A DNA stretch of 50,925 bases from NCBI GenBank assembly GCA_944325555.1, contig CALVAN010000014.1:1-50925 (forward strand), given 5' to 3'. A program made the translations under genes and the position numbers. This DNA is from Candidatus Gastranaerophilales bacterium (GTDB taxonomy: Bacteria > Cyanobacteriota > Vampirovibrionia > Gastranaerophilales > Gastranaerophilaceae). The notes under the pieces were generated by a model. That model was given only the letters and a program-made list of their open reading frames with translations, was not told the DNA's origin and made no database searches. Below, one piece after another: positions 14,933 through 23,681 of this stretch (position 1 is the first letter of the stretch; every line of letters starts with the position of its first letter).

Positions 14933-17112
14933 AAATAACTCTGCTTAATATATCAAGAATACTATTTGTCGCAGTTATTGTACTGTTGAGTGTCTTTGTT
15001 TTCTTTAATACTAAGCCTACGGAAACAAATATTCTCAAGGCTGTTTTGACTAACAGCAAAACCGATACGATTCTTGTTGACTTGAGCAAACGCCAGTCTA
15101 ATAAAATTAATGTTGTTTTTGAAAGCGAAGACTATGAAAAACTCAACGACGCTTTTAAAAACTTTTTTGAAAAACTTGATAAAAATGCTTTTTATACTGA
15201 CAACACCGATGTTGTGCCTATGCTCGAAGCGTATAAAAAATACCGGAGCGGACTTTTGTCGCAGCACAGTGCAAGTCTTATAAAAACAAATCAGTATGAA
15301 ACCCTGAAGCAGGAGGCTTATGAAAGACTTTACAATCCTATGGGGCTGACGCTTCTCCCTCTTGATAAAGACCCGTATCTTTTACTTACGGACTATGTGA
15401 TGAGCTTTGGCTCTGCGTCAGGTATTCAAGAAACTGAAAAAGACGACAAATACTACAGGCTGGCGCAGTTTAACATAAAAAAAGAACTTGCGCTGTCACC
15501 TACTCTGCTTAATGAGCGGATGAAGGAGCTTGCTGCATTAAAAGACGCTGTGTCGGGCGAAGATGTAAAAATCTATATAGCGGGTGCTCCGGTGCATACT
15601 TATTATGCAAGCTCAAAATCAATGACGGAGATTAACCTGATATGTGTGCTTTCGTCGTTGTTTATTATTTTTCTTTGCAAATTTTATTTTAATTCGTTTA
15701 AAATTCTTATCCCGATAGGCGCAAGCCTTGCTCTGGCAATGTATGCGGGATATCTTACAACGTCGGTGTTTTTTGACTCCATACACATTTTGACTTTCGT
15801 TTTTGCCTCGACTTTAATCGGAATATGCGTGGATTATTGCCTGCATTATTTTGCGCACAACAGGGATTTAAAGCTCATTATGCCGAGCCTTACCCAGAGC
15901 CTTTTGACCACTGTTTGCGCATTTTTTGTGCTGCTTTTATCCAATATTGAACTTTTAAAGCAGATTTCGACTTACACAATTACCGGGCTTGTTACTGTGT
16001 ATTTGACGGTTGTGCTGTTTTATCCGCTGTTGTGTAAAAATATTAATCTTTCATACCTGAGAGAGCTTAAATTCCGTGCATTGGATATAAAATACAGATA
16101 TTTGATTGTTTCGGCTATGGTTGTGATTGCAGCAGCAGGCATGTTTAACCTGAAATTCAACGACGATATCAAGGATATGTATGTTCCGCCAAAATCTCTT
16201 GCTATGGCTGAAAAACTTTATGCACAGCTTTCTCAGACTGATTTTAACCTGAATTTTATAATAACAACTGCGCCTGATAAACAAAAACTTCTTGAAAAAG
16301 AAGAGAATACCGGCGCACTATTGCGGGAGAAGAATATTGAATACTATGCGCTGAGCCGTTTTGTTCCGTCAATAAAACAGCAAACTGAAAACAGAAAACT
16401 TGTCAAAAAACTGTATAAAAACTCTTTAAAGCCCTATGCATCGGCGTTTTTGCCGCAAAAAAGCATAGAGGCACTGTTAAAAGAGCAGCCGCCAAGGGAG
16501 TTTTTAACGCTCGAAAACTCTAACTTTAAAATGCTCAAAGACTTTTTATATAACGACAATACGTCCGTGATGGTTGTTAACGGAGAGGTGAAGGCTATAA
16601 AACAGGCGCTGGAGCCGGAAAATGACTCAATAACCGTGATTAACCTCAAAAATGACATCTCGCAAAAAGTCGGCAGCTGCAGAAAGGTCTGTTTGATTCT
16701 GTTTGCTCCTGCGATTTTGCTTTTGTATGTGATTCTTGCTTTTATCTACAGGCCTGTTAATGCGTTTAAAATAATTTTGCCTTCATTTCTCGGCGCAATG
16801 TTTTCAATAGGGCTAATAGGACTGTCAGGCAAAGGGCTGAACCTGTTTCATGTGCTGGCTTTGTTTTTGATAATAGGGTTTACAATGGATTATTCTATAT
16901 TCAGGTTCAACGGCTCTAACTCTTCGAATTCAAAAGCAGCAGTGCTCATCTCCTGCGCCACAAGCGTGTTTTCGTTCTTTTTACTTTCTATGACGAGCTT
17001 TAAATTGATAAGCTCGCTCGGATTTATACTGTGGGTAGGGCTTTTGAGTTCATATATTTTGAGCCTTTTGCTTATATCAAAGGATTCAGCCGAACAAACA
17101 CAAAGACAGTAG
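14929..17112 (+). CDS. MMPL/RND-type exporter (ApeM-like)
   Basis: 727 residues from the ATG at 14929, which forms an ATGA overlap with the LolA-like stop (a TTG at 14923 is possible). One N-terminal helix, a large periplasmic domain, a helix bundle near residues 235-370 with GICVDYCLHYF, a second periplasmic domain, then a second bundle with GFTMDYSIFRF. The two paired Asp-Tyr motifs in the helices are those of MMPL proton-driven lipid exporters. It should flip or extract the polyene lipid for hand-over to the LolA-like carrier. Its last 223 bases overlap the convergent phosphopantetheinyl transferase gene. Confidence 0.88.
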   Translation: MKITLLNISRILFVAVIVLLSVFVFFNTKPTETNILKAVLTNSKTDTILVDLSKRQSNKINVVFESEDYEKLNDAFKNFFEKLDKNAFYTDNTDVVPMLEAYKKYRSGLLSQHSASLIKTNQYETLKQEAYERLYNPMGLTLLPLDKDPYLLLTDYVMSFGSASGIQETEKDDKYYRLAQFNIKKELALSPTLLNERMKELAALKDAVSGEDVKIYIAGAPVHTYYASSKSMTEINLICVLSSLFIIFLCKFYFNSFKILIPIGASLALAMYAGYLTTSVFFDSIHILTFVFASTLIGICVDYCLHYFAHNRDLKLIMPSLTQSLLTTVCAFFVLLLSNIELLKQISTYTITGLVTVYLTVVLFYPLLCKNINLSYLRELKFRALDIKYRYLIVSAMVVIAAAGMFNLKFNDDIKDMYVPPKSLAMAEKLYAQLSQTDFNLNFIITTAPDKQKLLEKEENTGALLREKNIEYYALSRFVPSIKQQTENRKLVKKLYKNSLKPYASAFLPQKSIEALLKEQPPREFLTLENSNFKMLKDFLYNDNTSVMVVNGEVKAIKQALEPENDSITVINLKNDISQKVGSCRKVCLILFAPAILLLYVILAFIYRPVNAFKIILPSFLGAMFSIGLIGLSGKGLNLFHVLALFLIIGFTMDYSIFRFNGSNSSNSKAAVLISCATSVFSFFLLSMTSFKLISSLGFILWVGLLSSYILSLLLISKDSAEQTQRQ

Positions 17113-17567
17113 TCTTGTCTAAATTTTGCGCTTAACTGTGAAAGCGGCTGCTGCTGTAGCTTTATGCGTGCTTCGTAAGCTGTCCACAGCTGATAAAATG
17201 TGGTTTTGTCTTTGTTTTCAGGGTTAAGCCTGTAGTGCTCAAAGAGTTTTTCAAAATCCCGTTTTTTCATAAGTTCTAAATCTATTCCTGCTTCCGCTCT
17301 GTCAAACACCGCCATAACGTAATTGTGGGAGTGCGTGAGGCTGAACTTTATTCCGTCAGAAATGCAGGGCTTTTTGTTTTTAACCAGAATTTTTGGGTTG
17401 TCGATTTTAAAACGGTTTTTTAAAACATATTTAATCAAAAATCGCCCGAGCGCATATTCAAGCCTGCGTTTTGGCGAGGAAAAATCTTTGCCGTCCAAAA
17501 AAGTTTTGAGCGAGGTTTTGTCCGTGTTTTTTAAGAATTCATCAATTTTTATGAAATAAATTTCCAT
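16890..17567 (-). CDS. 4'-phosphopantetheinyl transferase, Sfp-like
   Basis: 225 residues. Activates carrier proteins by attaching phosphopantetheine from CoA. Visible: FSLTHSHNYVMAVF, the Mg-binding GIDLELMKKRDFEKLFEHY and WTAYEARIK, which corresponds to the family's W-T-x-K-E-A with Tyr in place of Lys. The last 74 or so codons are read from the opposite strand of the exporter gene, an unusually long 223-base convergent overlap. The length is still normal for the family. Divergent from the methyltransferase gene and surely serves the two carrier proteins at 11.4-11.9 kb. Confidence 0.85.
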   Translation of the reverse strand: MEIYFIKIDEFLKNTDKTSLKTFLDGKDFSSPKRRLEYALGRFLIKYVLKNRFKIDNPKILVKNKKPCISDGIKFSLTHSHNYVMAVFDRAEAGIDLELMKKRDFEKLFEHYRLNPENKDKTTFYQLWTAYEARIKLQQQPLSQLSAKFRQDYCLCVCSAESFDISKRLKIYELKSPTHSINPSELINLKLVIESKKNENTLVAQEMSTAAFEFEELEPLNLNIE

Positions 17568-17569
17568 GG

Positions 17570-17575
17570 TATAAT
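17570..17575 (+). promoter_or_regulatory. -10 box of the methyltransferase gene
   Basis: TATAAT ends 11 bases before the ATG at 17587, so the leader would be about five bases long. No ribosome binding site is present. A -35 match is not obvious. Confidence 0.45.
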
Positions 17576-17586
17576 CTTAAGCAATT

Positions 17587-18711
17587 ATGGAGCAAAAAGC
17601 AATGCAAACAAAGCGTGAAACCTACAGAAGGGAAAGAAAAAATAAAACCTCAAAAGTCGAAGTTTTAACCGAGGCTCAAAAAATAGCGTTTGCGCCGATG
17701 ACGTTTCAGACTCTTGCGGCCTTGATTGATTTTAATATACTGCAAGCTGTAAGCGAAACTCCGATGACACGAGAACAGGTTATGGAGAAATGTAATCTTC
17801 CTAAATATACGGTGTTTACGCTTTTTGATGCGGCACTTTGCGCCGGTATATTGCAAAAGGATGAATACGGGTTGTATAGCGCAACTCCTCTGGGCGAAGC
17901 GTTTTTGCTTGATCCGATGACAAAAGCTAACTTTAATTTTGTAAAAGATGTATGTTATCTGGGCGCACACGAGCTTAAAGAATCGTTTGAAAAAAATGCT
18001 CCTGTCGGACTTCAAAAACATCATATAAACTCAAAAACCATATATGAGGTATTGCCGCAGCTGCCCGAACAGATGTTAAAAAGCTGGTATGAGTTCGACC
18101 ATTACTATTCGGATGACTGTTTCGGCGAGGTTTTGAAAATCATGTTCAACCCTAAACCGGCAAAGGTTTTTGACATAGGCGGAAATACGGGAAAATTTGA
18201 GCGTGCGTGTCTTGCTTTTGACTGCGAATGCGAAGTTAACATGATTGATTTGCCGCCCAATATTGAGGTTGCAAAGGCAAAATTTGAACAGGAAAAAGCT
18301 GATTTTAACAGACTTAAATTTTTTGCACTGGATATCTTAAAACAGGAAAACAATCTGCCTGACATGACGGCTCAGTCTGACAGCCCTGCAATAGTTTTAA
18401 TGAGCCAGTTTCTGGATTGTTTTTCTGAAGAGCAGATTCTTCATATATTAAATAAGGTTAGTGAAAGAATTAACGAACACACAAGGGTCTATATTCTTGA
18501 ACCTTTTATTGACAATCAGTTTTTTGCAGGTGCTGCCTATGCGCTGTCTCATATATCTTTGTATTTTACCTGTATGGCCAACGGCTGCAGCAAAATGTAC
18601 AACGAAGCCGACATGAAAGATATTATTAGAAAATCCAATCTGAAGGTTAATAAAGCGTACTACAACATCGGAAAATACGATTATACTTTGCTTGAATGTG
18701 TGAAAGCATAG
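17587..18711 (+). CDS. SAM-dependent methyltransferase with N-terminal winged-helix domain
   Basis: 374 residues. Residues 35-105 resemble the dimerisation/winged-helix domain of O-methyltransferases (AALIDFNILQAV, then YGLYSATPLGEAFL). The SAM-binding loop is VFDIGGNTGKF near residues 194-204, followed by MIDLPPNIEVAK. Late residues KSNLKVNKAYYN are typical of the family end. Many aryl-polyene clusters carry a methyltransferase that modifies the aryl head group; this is the likely role. It is followed after 16 bases by an acyltransferase gene. Confidence 0.82.
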   Translation: MEQKAMQTKRETYRRERKNKTSKVEVLTEAQKIAFAPMTFQTLAALIDFNILQAVSETPMTREQVMEKCNLPKYTVFTLFDAALCAGILQKDEYGLYSATPLGEAFLLDPMTKANFNFVKDVCYLGAHELKESFEKNAPVGLQKHHINSKTIYEVLPQLPEQMLKSWYEFDHYYSDDCFGEVLKIMFNPKPAKVFDIGGNTGKFERACLAFDCECEVNMIDLPPNIEVAKAKFEQEKADFNRLKFFALDILKQENNLPDMTAQSDSPAIVLMSQFLDCFSEEQILHILNKVSERINEHTRVYILEPFIDNQFFAGAAYALSHISLYFTCMANGCSKMYNEADMKDIIRKSNLKVNKAYYNIGKYDYTLLECVKA

Positions 18712-18727
18712 ATATCAGAGGCTTTTT

Positions 18728-19684
18728 ATGACAGAAAAAAGAAAATGGTATCAGATGAAAGAGCGTGCAGCAGGCACAAAACGTCTTATGTTTATGCTCT
18801 ATGTTTACAGACTTTTTGGCAAAAAGACCGTCAGATTTTTAACTTTCTGGGTTTCTTTGTGCGCTTTTCTTGCGTCAAAACAGGTAAGAGATTACGCCAA
18901 AATTAATCTTTCTGTTATATCTTCTTATTGCAAAGAAAACGGAATTTCTTGCCCTGAGCCGACGATGATTAATTGTTTTAAGAACGTATTCAATTTTTCA
19001 AATGCTTTGCTCGATAATATGGAAATTTTTGCAGGCGAGTACGATGTGAACAAAATATTTTTCGACAAAGAAGAGGACAAAAAAATATTTTATGATGATA
19101 TAAAAGCCAGAAAAGGGATATTTTTTATCTGTTCTCACACGGGCAATATTAATGTTTTGCGGATGTTTTTTAAAAACAAAGACCCGCTCCAGCGCTCGGA
19201 TGTTAATATTCTCTTAAGTCAGGAGCAGTGCAAGGTTTTTAATTCCTTTTTAAAAAAGGTTTATGAAACCGGTAAGAAAAAGATGCACAATACTGTTTCG
19301 CTTTTTCCTGTTGAAGAAATTAATATTGATACATCAATCGAGCTGAAAGAGCGGCTGGATAACGGAGAAATAGCTTTTATGGCAGGGGACAGATTATCCT
19401 CCGGAACTTCTAATTTGACATTTTTACATAAATTTTTCGCTAAAGATGTCGAGTTTCCCGTAGGAACCTTTAAGATGGCGCAGCTTATGGAGACTCCCGT
19501 GTATTTTATCGGGGCGCTTAAGGGGAAAAATGATACATACAAAATTTATCTCAAGAAGTTTTCTCCGCTTCAATCCAAAAAAGATACGCTCACAAAAATG
19601 GAAAACGAGTATGTGGAGTTTATTGAACAGCTGACGATTATTGACCCGCTGCAGTTCTATCACTTTTACGGCCTATTTGCATAA
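18728..19684 (+). CDS. LpxL/HtrB-like lipid acyltransferase (acyltransferase half of ApeJ type)
   Basis: 318 residues. The start RKWYQMKERAAGTKRLM with a following helix matches the acyltransferase part of the ApeJ/COG4261 group. SHTGNINVLRMFF is the place of the family's catalytic histidine segment, and FMAGDRLSSG aligns with the later GDR block. In reference clusters ApeJ is often a fusion with a glycosyltransferase. Here only the acyltransferase part exists and no glycosyltransferase lies in the cluster. A role in attaching a fatty acid or the polyene to a membrane anchor is inferred. Confidence 0.75.
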   Translation: MTEKRKWYQMKERAAGTKRLMFMLYVYRLFGKKTVRFLTFWVSLCAFLASKQVRDYAKINLSVISSYCKENGISCPEPTMINCFKNVFNFSNALLDNMEIFAGEYDVNKIFFDKEEDKKIFYDDIKARKGIFFICSHTGNINVLRMFFKNKDPLQRSDVNILLSQEQCKVFNSFLKKVYETGKKKMHNTVSLFPVEEINIDTSIELKERLDNGEIAFMAGDRLSSGTSNLTFLHKFFAKDVEFPVGTFKMAQLMETPVYFIGALKGKNDTYKIYLKKFSPLQSKKDTLTKMENEYVEFIEQLTIIDPLQFYHFYGLFA

Positions 19685-19796
19685 AGTGCTTTGTATGTAT
19701 AAGTGTAAAATAAACCCGATAAATAATATAAAAAGCAGGATGTTTTGGGTATGATAATTTAGTATATTACGGTGTCTGTCAGGTAATTTTGTTTTA

Positions 19797-21131
19797 ATGA
19801 AACTTTTTCTTACAACATTTGTATTTATATGTTTAGTAATATTGGGCGGACTTCCTTCGTTTGCTTTTCAGGACATAATTGCCCTTGAAACGGATACTAA
19901 ACCCTCTTTCAGCGAAACAATGCTTGATTCAGTAGAATCAGATGACAATCCGGTTTCAACCGTTGATGAAAAAACAATCTATAAAGAAAAAGAATCTGAA
20001 ATATTTGTTCCTTCTCAGGAACAAAATAACTTGCAGTTAAGAAGCGGTATTGTTGACTACAATCCGGAAACAGCAAGTGCGTATCCCGGCATGTTCCTGT
20101 TGAATATACTAAAAGATACGGCAAAAGATGTATATGAACTTGAGGTTGAAAGAACAGATGTACCATCTCAGCTTTTGAAAGATAAATTGACATTTAATTT
20201 TAAAAAAGGTCCTTTAGACAGTCTTCATTTTTGGTCAGCTTATCAGATGGATTTTTCAACCAATATTGCTGAATCCGACGGCACTGATTCAAACTTTAAT
20301 GTCGGATTGATTAATATTCTCTTTGACGGGAAATTTAAAGGCGGTAAAGAAAATTTTAGGATTATGCTTGATCCGACTCACAGAAGCTCTCATCCTGATT
20401 TTATGCAAACATTTTTTCAGGATTTTTATGTAGAATCAACAAGAATACCTCATCATAAGATACTACTTGGAAACTCACGGCCGGGAGTAGGTATCGAGGG
20501 TGCACAATCTCCATATACTTTATCGTTTATAAACCGTTCTCAAATTTCACGAAATTATTCTAATATACGTAAATTCGGTGTCAGGGTAAGAGGAGATTAT
20601 CCGCTTGTTGATTATGATTTAGGTCTGTATAGCTCTTCAACAAATTTTAGCGCATTTTTTCCGGGGCATGAATTTGATGCGTGGTTGAATTTGAAGCCTC
20701 TTGGAAAAACAGATGGAAAATTTGGAAAACTTGTTACCGGAGCGGGTATTCAATCAGGTGAAAAACACGGAACCGACTATTATTTGACAGGGGCTTATGC
20801 CGGTTACAGGTATAAAAGATTTTGGACAAAGTTTGAATATGCCAGAGCAAACGGTTCTAATGGCGGTGCGGGGTTAACAAATGCACGTTCTCAGGGGATG
20901 TTTGTGACTGCGGGCTATTTTTTAACCAAAAAATTGGAACTCTTAGCCAGATATGACCATTTTGATCCTGATAGAGAAATTAGTAATAACAATAGAAAAG
21001 AAATTACGTTTGGCACAAACTATTACTTAAAGGGACAGGCGTTAAAACTTATTTTTAATTATATTTTTTGTAAAAACGATAATACAGATGACTCACACAG
21101 GCTTATGGTCGGTACTCAAATTGTATTGTAG
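19797..21131 (+). CDS. Outer-membrane porin (OprO/OprP-like beta-barrel)
   Basis: 444 residues with signal peptide (about 1-22, SFAF). After an acidic spacer the sequence becomes a series of alternating beta strands: FRIMLDPTHRSSH, FYVESTRIPHHKILLGNSRPG, FWTKFEYARAN, LELLARYDHFDPD, EITFGTNYYL, ending RLMVGTQIVL. The closing part resembles the phosphate-selective porin family. Its presence shows an outer membrane. It directly follows the polyene cluster and ends back to back with the next minus-strand gene (stops at 21131 and 21132). Whether it is linked to the cluster is unknown. Confidence 0.75.
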   Translation: MKLFLTTFVFICLVILGGLPSFAFQDIIALETDTKPSFSETMLDSVESDDNPVSTVDEKTIYKEKESEIFVPSQEQNNLQLRSGIVDYNPETASAYPGMFLLNILKDTAKDVYELEVERTDVPSQLLKDKLTFNFKKGPLDSLHFWSAYQMDFSTNIAESDGTDSNFNVGLINILFDGKFKGGKENFRIMLDPTHRSSHPDFMQTFFQDFYVESTRIPHHKILLGNSRPGVGIEGAQSPYTLSFINRSQISRNYSNIRKFGVRVRGDYPLVDYDLGLYSSSTNFSAFFPGHEFDAWLNLKPLGKTDGKFGKLVTGAGIQSGEKHGTDYYLTGAYAGYRYKRFWTKFEYARANGSNGGAGLTNARSQGMFVTAGYFLTKKLELLARYDHFDPDREISNNNRKEITFGTNYYLKGQALKLIFNYIFCKNDNTDDSHRLMVGTQIVL

Positions 21132-21722
21132 TTACCAGTTTGGATGATAATAAACCTCGATTGTTTCATTGTCTTTTAGTTTTGCATGTCCGCCTTTTAT
21201 AAAATTAGTTAAAGAACCGGTAGGGGGCAAAAACGTCAAAGCCCATTTTAAAGGAAAAACCCATAAGCTTCTGTCCTGACCGTAAACTTCATAAGTGTCT
21301 GTCACTTTTGCGGAATCTATATTTTCAAATTGAAAATCGCTAAAAATAATACTTGCCGGAATACCGTTCATACCGCTATTGATGATAGTTTCTACTTTTG
21401 CATATACTTTATCGTTTTTTTGGAGAATTTTATGCCCGTGCTCATAAACATTGTGACAGGCTAAAAAAACTATACGCTCACCCTCTTCTATATCTTTTTC
21501 TGATTTTATGCTTACCATAACCCTGAGTTCTATCGGTATGCGTTTTAAATCTTCATAGTTGTATTTGTATGGTTGATAAGGGTTTTTCAGTTCTTTGTTT
21601 TTCAGTGTTGTTTCAACAAGCTCGTCTTGTACAACCGCATGCGCTGTTTGGGCAAATGAAGTGCAGCCCCAAATACCCAGAACCGTTATTATTAATGTTA
21701 TAAGAGGTAGTTTTTTAATCAT
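21132..21722 (-). CDS. Secreted protein of unknown function, partner of the M48-like protein
   Basis: 196 residues. The N-terminal hydrophobic segment has IWGC, so it could be a signal peptide or a weak lipobox. The mature part is polar with strands such as IELRVMVSIKSEKD and ends in GGHAKLKDNETIEVYYHPNW. I do not recognise a family. The gene overlaps the M48-like gene by eight bases, and the two proteins even start with the same MIKKL, so they form an operon and probably work together in the periplasm. Confidence 0.65.
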   Translation of the reverse strand: MIKKLPLITLIITVLGIWGCTSFAQTAHAVVQDELVETTLKNKELKNPYQPYKYNYEDLKRIPIELRVMVSIKSEKDIEEGERIVFLACHNVYEHGHKILQKNDKVYAKVETIINSGMNGIPASIIFSDFQFENIDSAKVTDTYEVYGQDRSLWVFPLKWALTFLPPTGSLTNFIKGGHAKLKDNETIEVYYHPNW

Positions 21723-22434
21723 ATTTTAAATTTTCTTTTGAATTTGTTTTAATTTTTTCCTGAAGCAGCCTTCTGTTTTCCTGAGAAGTAAGAAGGAAAT
21801 TTTGGTAGTGTTCATTTTCTATATAAGTATTATTTTTTAAATAGTACGGATATTTTGTATAAATATATTCATAAATTATTGCAAGCCTTCTTGATGCAAG
21901 ATTTTTGGTGGATATGGTGTCAAATCTTTTTTGCGGACAGCTTTTTTGTATAAATGTTATCAGCCCGAGAGGGTTGTATCCTGCGTTAACCATAAAATCT
22001 ACCGCTCTTTTATCTGCAACAATTTCAAATTTTTTTGGTGCGGCTTTTATCTGTAAAGCTGTTAAATATCCGTTAAAAAATCCGTGGTATGACTTCATAG
22101 CTGTTAAAATCCCTCGAGCAAGATAAGCAGCAAGTTCATCGTCATTTTGTGTAAATTGATAGTATCCGTCATATAAAACGACCTCTCTGCTCATAACTGA
22201 AGGATCTATTGTTAATAGGGATTCTTTTTCTTTTTCGTTATAAACAAACACAATCCTTTGTTCAATTTTATTCGCATTCAAAAGTTTTGAACCGATATCG
22301 TTAACCCGTGATTGGATAGTTTGTGTTCTTATAATTTCCTGTTCGTTGTCGGTTGTTTGTGTTTCTGCCATAGCTGTGCAAACAAACACATGTACAGACA
22401 GTATCATAATAACCGTAACCAGTTTCTTTATCAT
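21715..22434 (-). CDS. Secreted M48-type peptidase homologue lacking the HExxH motif (pseudoenzyme)
   Basis: 239 residues with a signal peptide (1-23). The layout follows M48 peptidases: an RVNDIGSKLL helix, strands with IVFVYNEKE, then NDDELAAYLARGILTA (residues 97-112) where M48 has the zinc-binding helix, then KFEIVADKRAVDFMVNAGYNP (residues 135-155) matching the third-ligand helix, and a late SRRLAIIYEYI. The HExxH histidines are replaced (ARGIL), so no zinc protease activity is expected, while the fold appears kept. It may act as a chaperone or regulator in the envelope. Coupled to the gene at 21132. Confidence 0.7.
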   Translation of the reverse strand: MIKKLVTVIMILSVHVFVCTAMAETQTTDNEQEIIRTQTIQSRVNDIGSKLLNANKIEQRIVFVYNEKEKESLLTIDPSVMSREVVLYDGYYQFTQNDDELAAYLARGILTAMKSYHGFFNGYLTALQIKAAPKKFEIVADKRAVDFMVNAGYNPLGLITFIQKSCPQKRFDTISTKNLASRRLAIIYEYIYTKYPYYLKNNTYIENEHYQNFLLTSQENRRLLQEKIKTNSKENLKYD

Positions 22435-22577
22435 TATTCCAGCCTCATTGATTTACAAATTTGTTTCTTAAACAGCAATATATTGCGGAAAAGAAATGAC
22501 TTGTCTAAAAGCCTCTGGTTTTATGATAACATAAGTTTTTCTCAAACTTTATAAGCCTTATATTTTTTTAATATCGG

Positions 22578-23594
22578 CTAAAATGCATTTAAAAGCCCGC
22601 CGTATAATCTGTTCCAGAAGGTAATGGCTATATATGCTACCATTATTCCGACAATAACAATTGTCGCAGGCTGCAGCCAAGCAATAAAAATATTTAAAAA
22701 GTTTTGCAGCTGATTTTCATAATCCTTAGCAATATCATTAAAAGCTTGTCCCAATCGCCCCGTTTTTTCTCCGGTTGCAATCTGCGACAGTGCAAAAGGG
22801 CTGAATAGCTGTGCGGATATGAAAGCGGATGTAACATCCCCGCCGTTTTTTAAGATGCTGGTGGTTTTTATCATTCCTAATGTTGATTTTTTTGTCTTAA
22901 ATAAAGTGGATGCCAGCTCTACAGACTCCATAATAGGAATCCCCGCATCATAAGAGGCTGCAAGCACATAGAAAAAGTTTATAAAATAAATGTTGTTGAC
23001 TAAAGGTGCCAGCGGCGTTTTTTCTACTATAAAATCCAATATTTGGTGTAATACTTTTTTGTTGGTCACAATCAAATATATTCCCAAAAAGATAAGTGCA
23101 TACACAACCATAATTTTAACAATTGTTGTTATAAATAACGTTATTTTTGCAGTAGGGCAGATACCCGTTGTGTACATAACTCCGAATATTTTAAAGAAGA
23201 AGGATTGACAGAAGATAAAAACACCTATGCAGCCCAGCAGTAAAATGGCAGGGTATGTAAGTGCTCCTATTAAAGAACTTTTAAGGTTTTCTGATCTTTT
23301 TATGTCGTTTCGTATTCTTGATACTGCTTCTTCAACCTGACCGCTTTTGTCACCGGCACAAAAGAGCATTGCGTATTGTTTGCCGACAATATCCTGATAT
23401 TTCATCATCAGATCTGTTATTGGAATACCGTCTTCTATTCCGCTTTGAAAAATGCGGGCAAGTTGTTTTATATTGATATTTACTGAAGAAGATTCAATGG
23501 TTTTGAATATTTCCGTATAAGAAATGCCAGCGCTGTACAGGCTTTCAATAGAGTTAAAAAATTGTTTTTTTTCTGATAAATTTAATTCTTTCAT
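22578..23594 (-). CDS. Type II secretion / type IV pilus inner-membrane protein (GspF/PilC family)
   Basis: 338 residues with the duplicated GspF layout: a cytoplasmic helical domain (FFNSIESLYSAGISYTEIF), a membrane helix pair around residues 105-135, further helices around 160-185, a second cytoplasmic domain (VLAASYDAGIPIMESVELA) and a last helix. The GEKTGRLGQAF segment is the conserved mark of the family. Usually GspF lies beside an ATPase and pseudopilins; none is present here, so it is an orphan copy. A TATAAT nine bases before the ATG and no ribosome binding site suggest a leaderless start. Confidence 0.85.
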   Translation of the reverse strand: MKELNLSEKKQFFNSIESLYSAGISYTEIFKTIESSSVNINIKQLARIFQSGIEDGIPITDLMMKYQDIVGKQYAMLFCAGDKSGQVEEAVSRIRNDIKRSENLKSSLIGALTYPAILLLGCIGVFIFCQSFFFKIFGVMYTTGICPTAKITLFITTIVKIMVVYALIFLGIYLIVTNKKVLHQILDFIVEKTPLAPLVNNIYFINFFYVLAASYDAGIPIMESVELASTLFKTKKSTLGMIKTTSILKNGGDVTSAFISAQLFSPFALSQIATGEKTGRLGQAFNDIAKDYENQLQNFLNIFIAWLQPATIVIVGIMVAYIAITFWNRLYGGLLNAF

Positions 23595-23603
23595 AATAAA
23601 ATT

Positions 23604-23609
23604 ATTATA
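23604..23609 (-). promoter_or_regulatory. -10 box of the gspF-like gene, near-leaderless
   Basis: On the minus strand TATAAT lies nine bases before the ATG (23594), with only A/T between and no ribosome binding site. Confidence 0.5.
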
Positions 23610-23681
23610 CGATTTTATGTTTGTTTTTCATTGTATAACTTTTTTATTATATGTTTTATTTTGATACGTGAAATACTCTTT

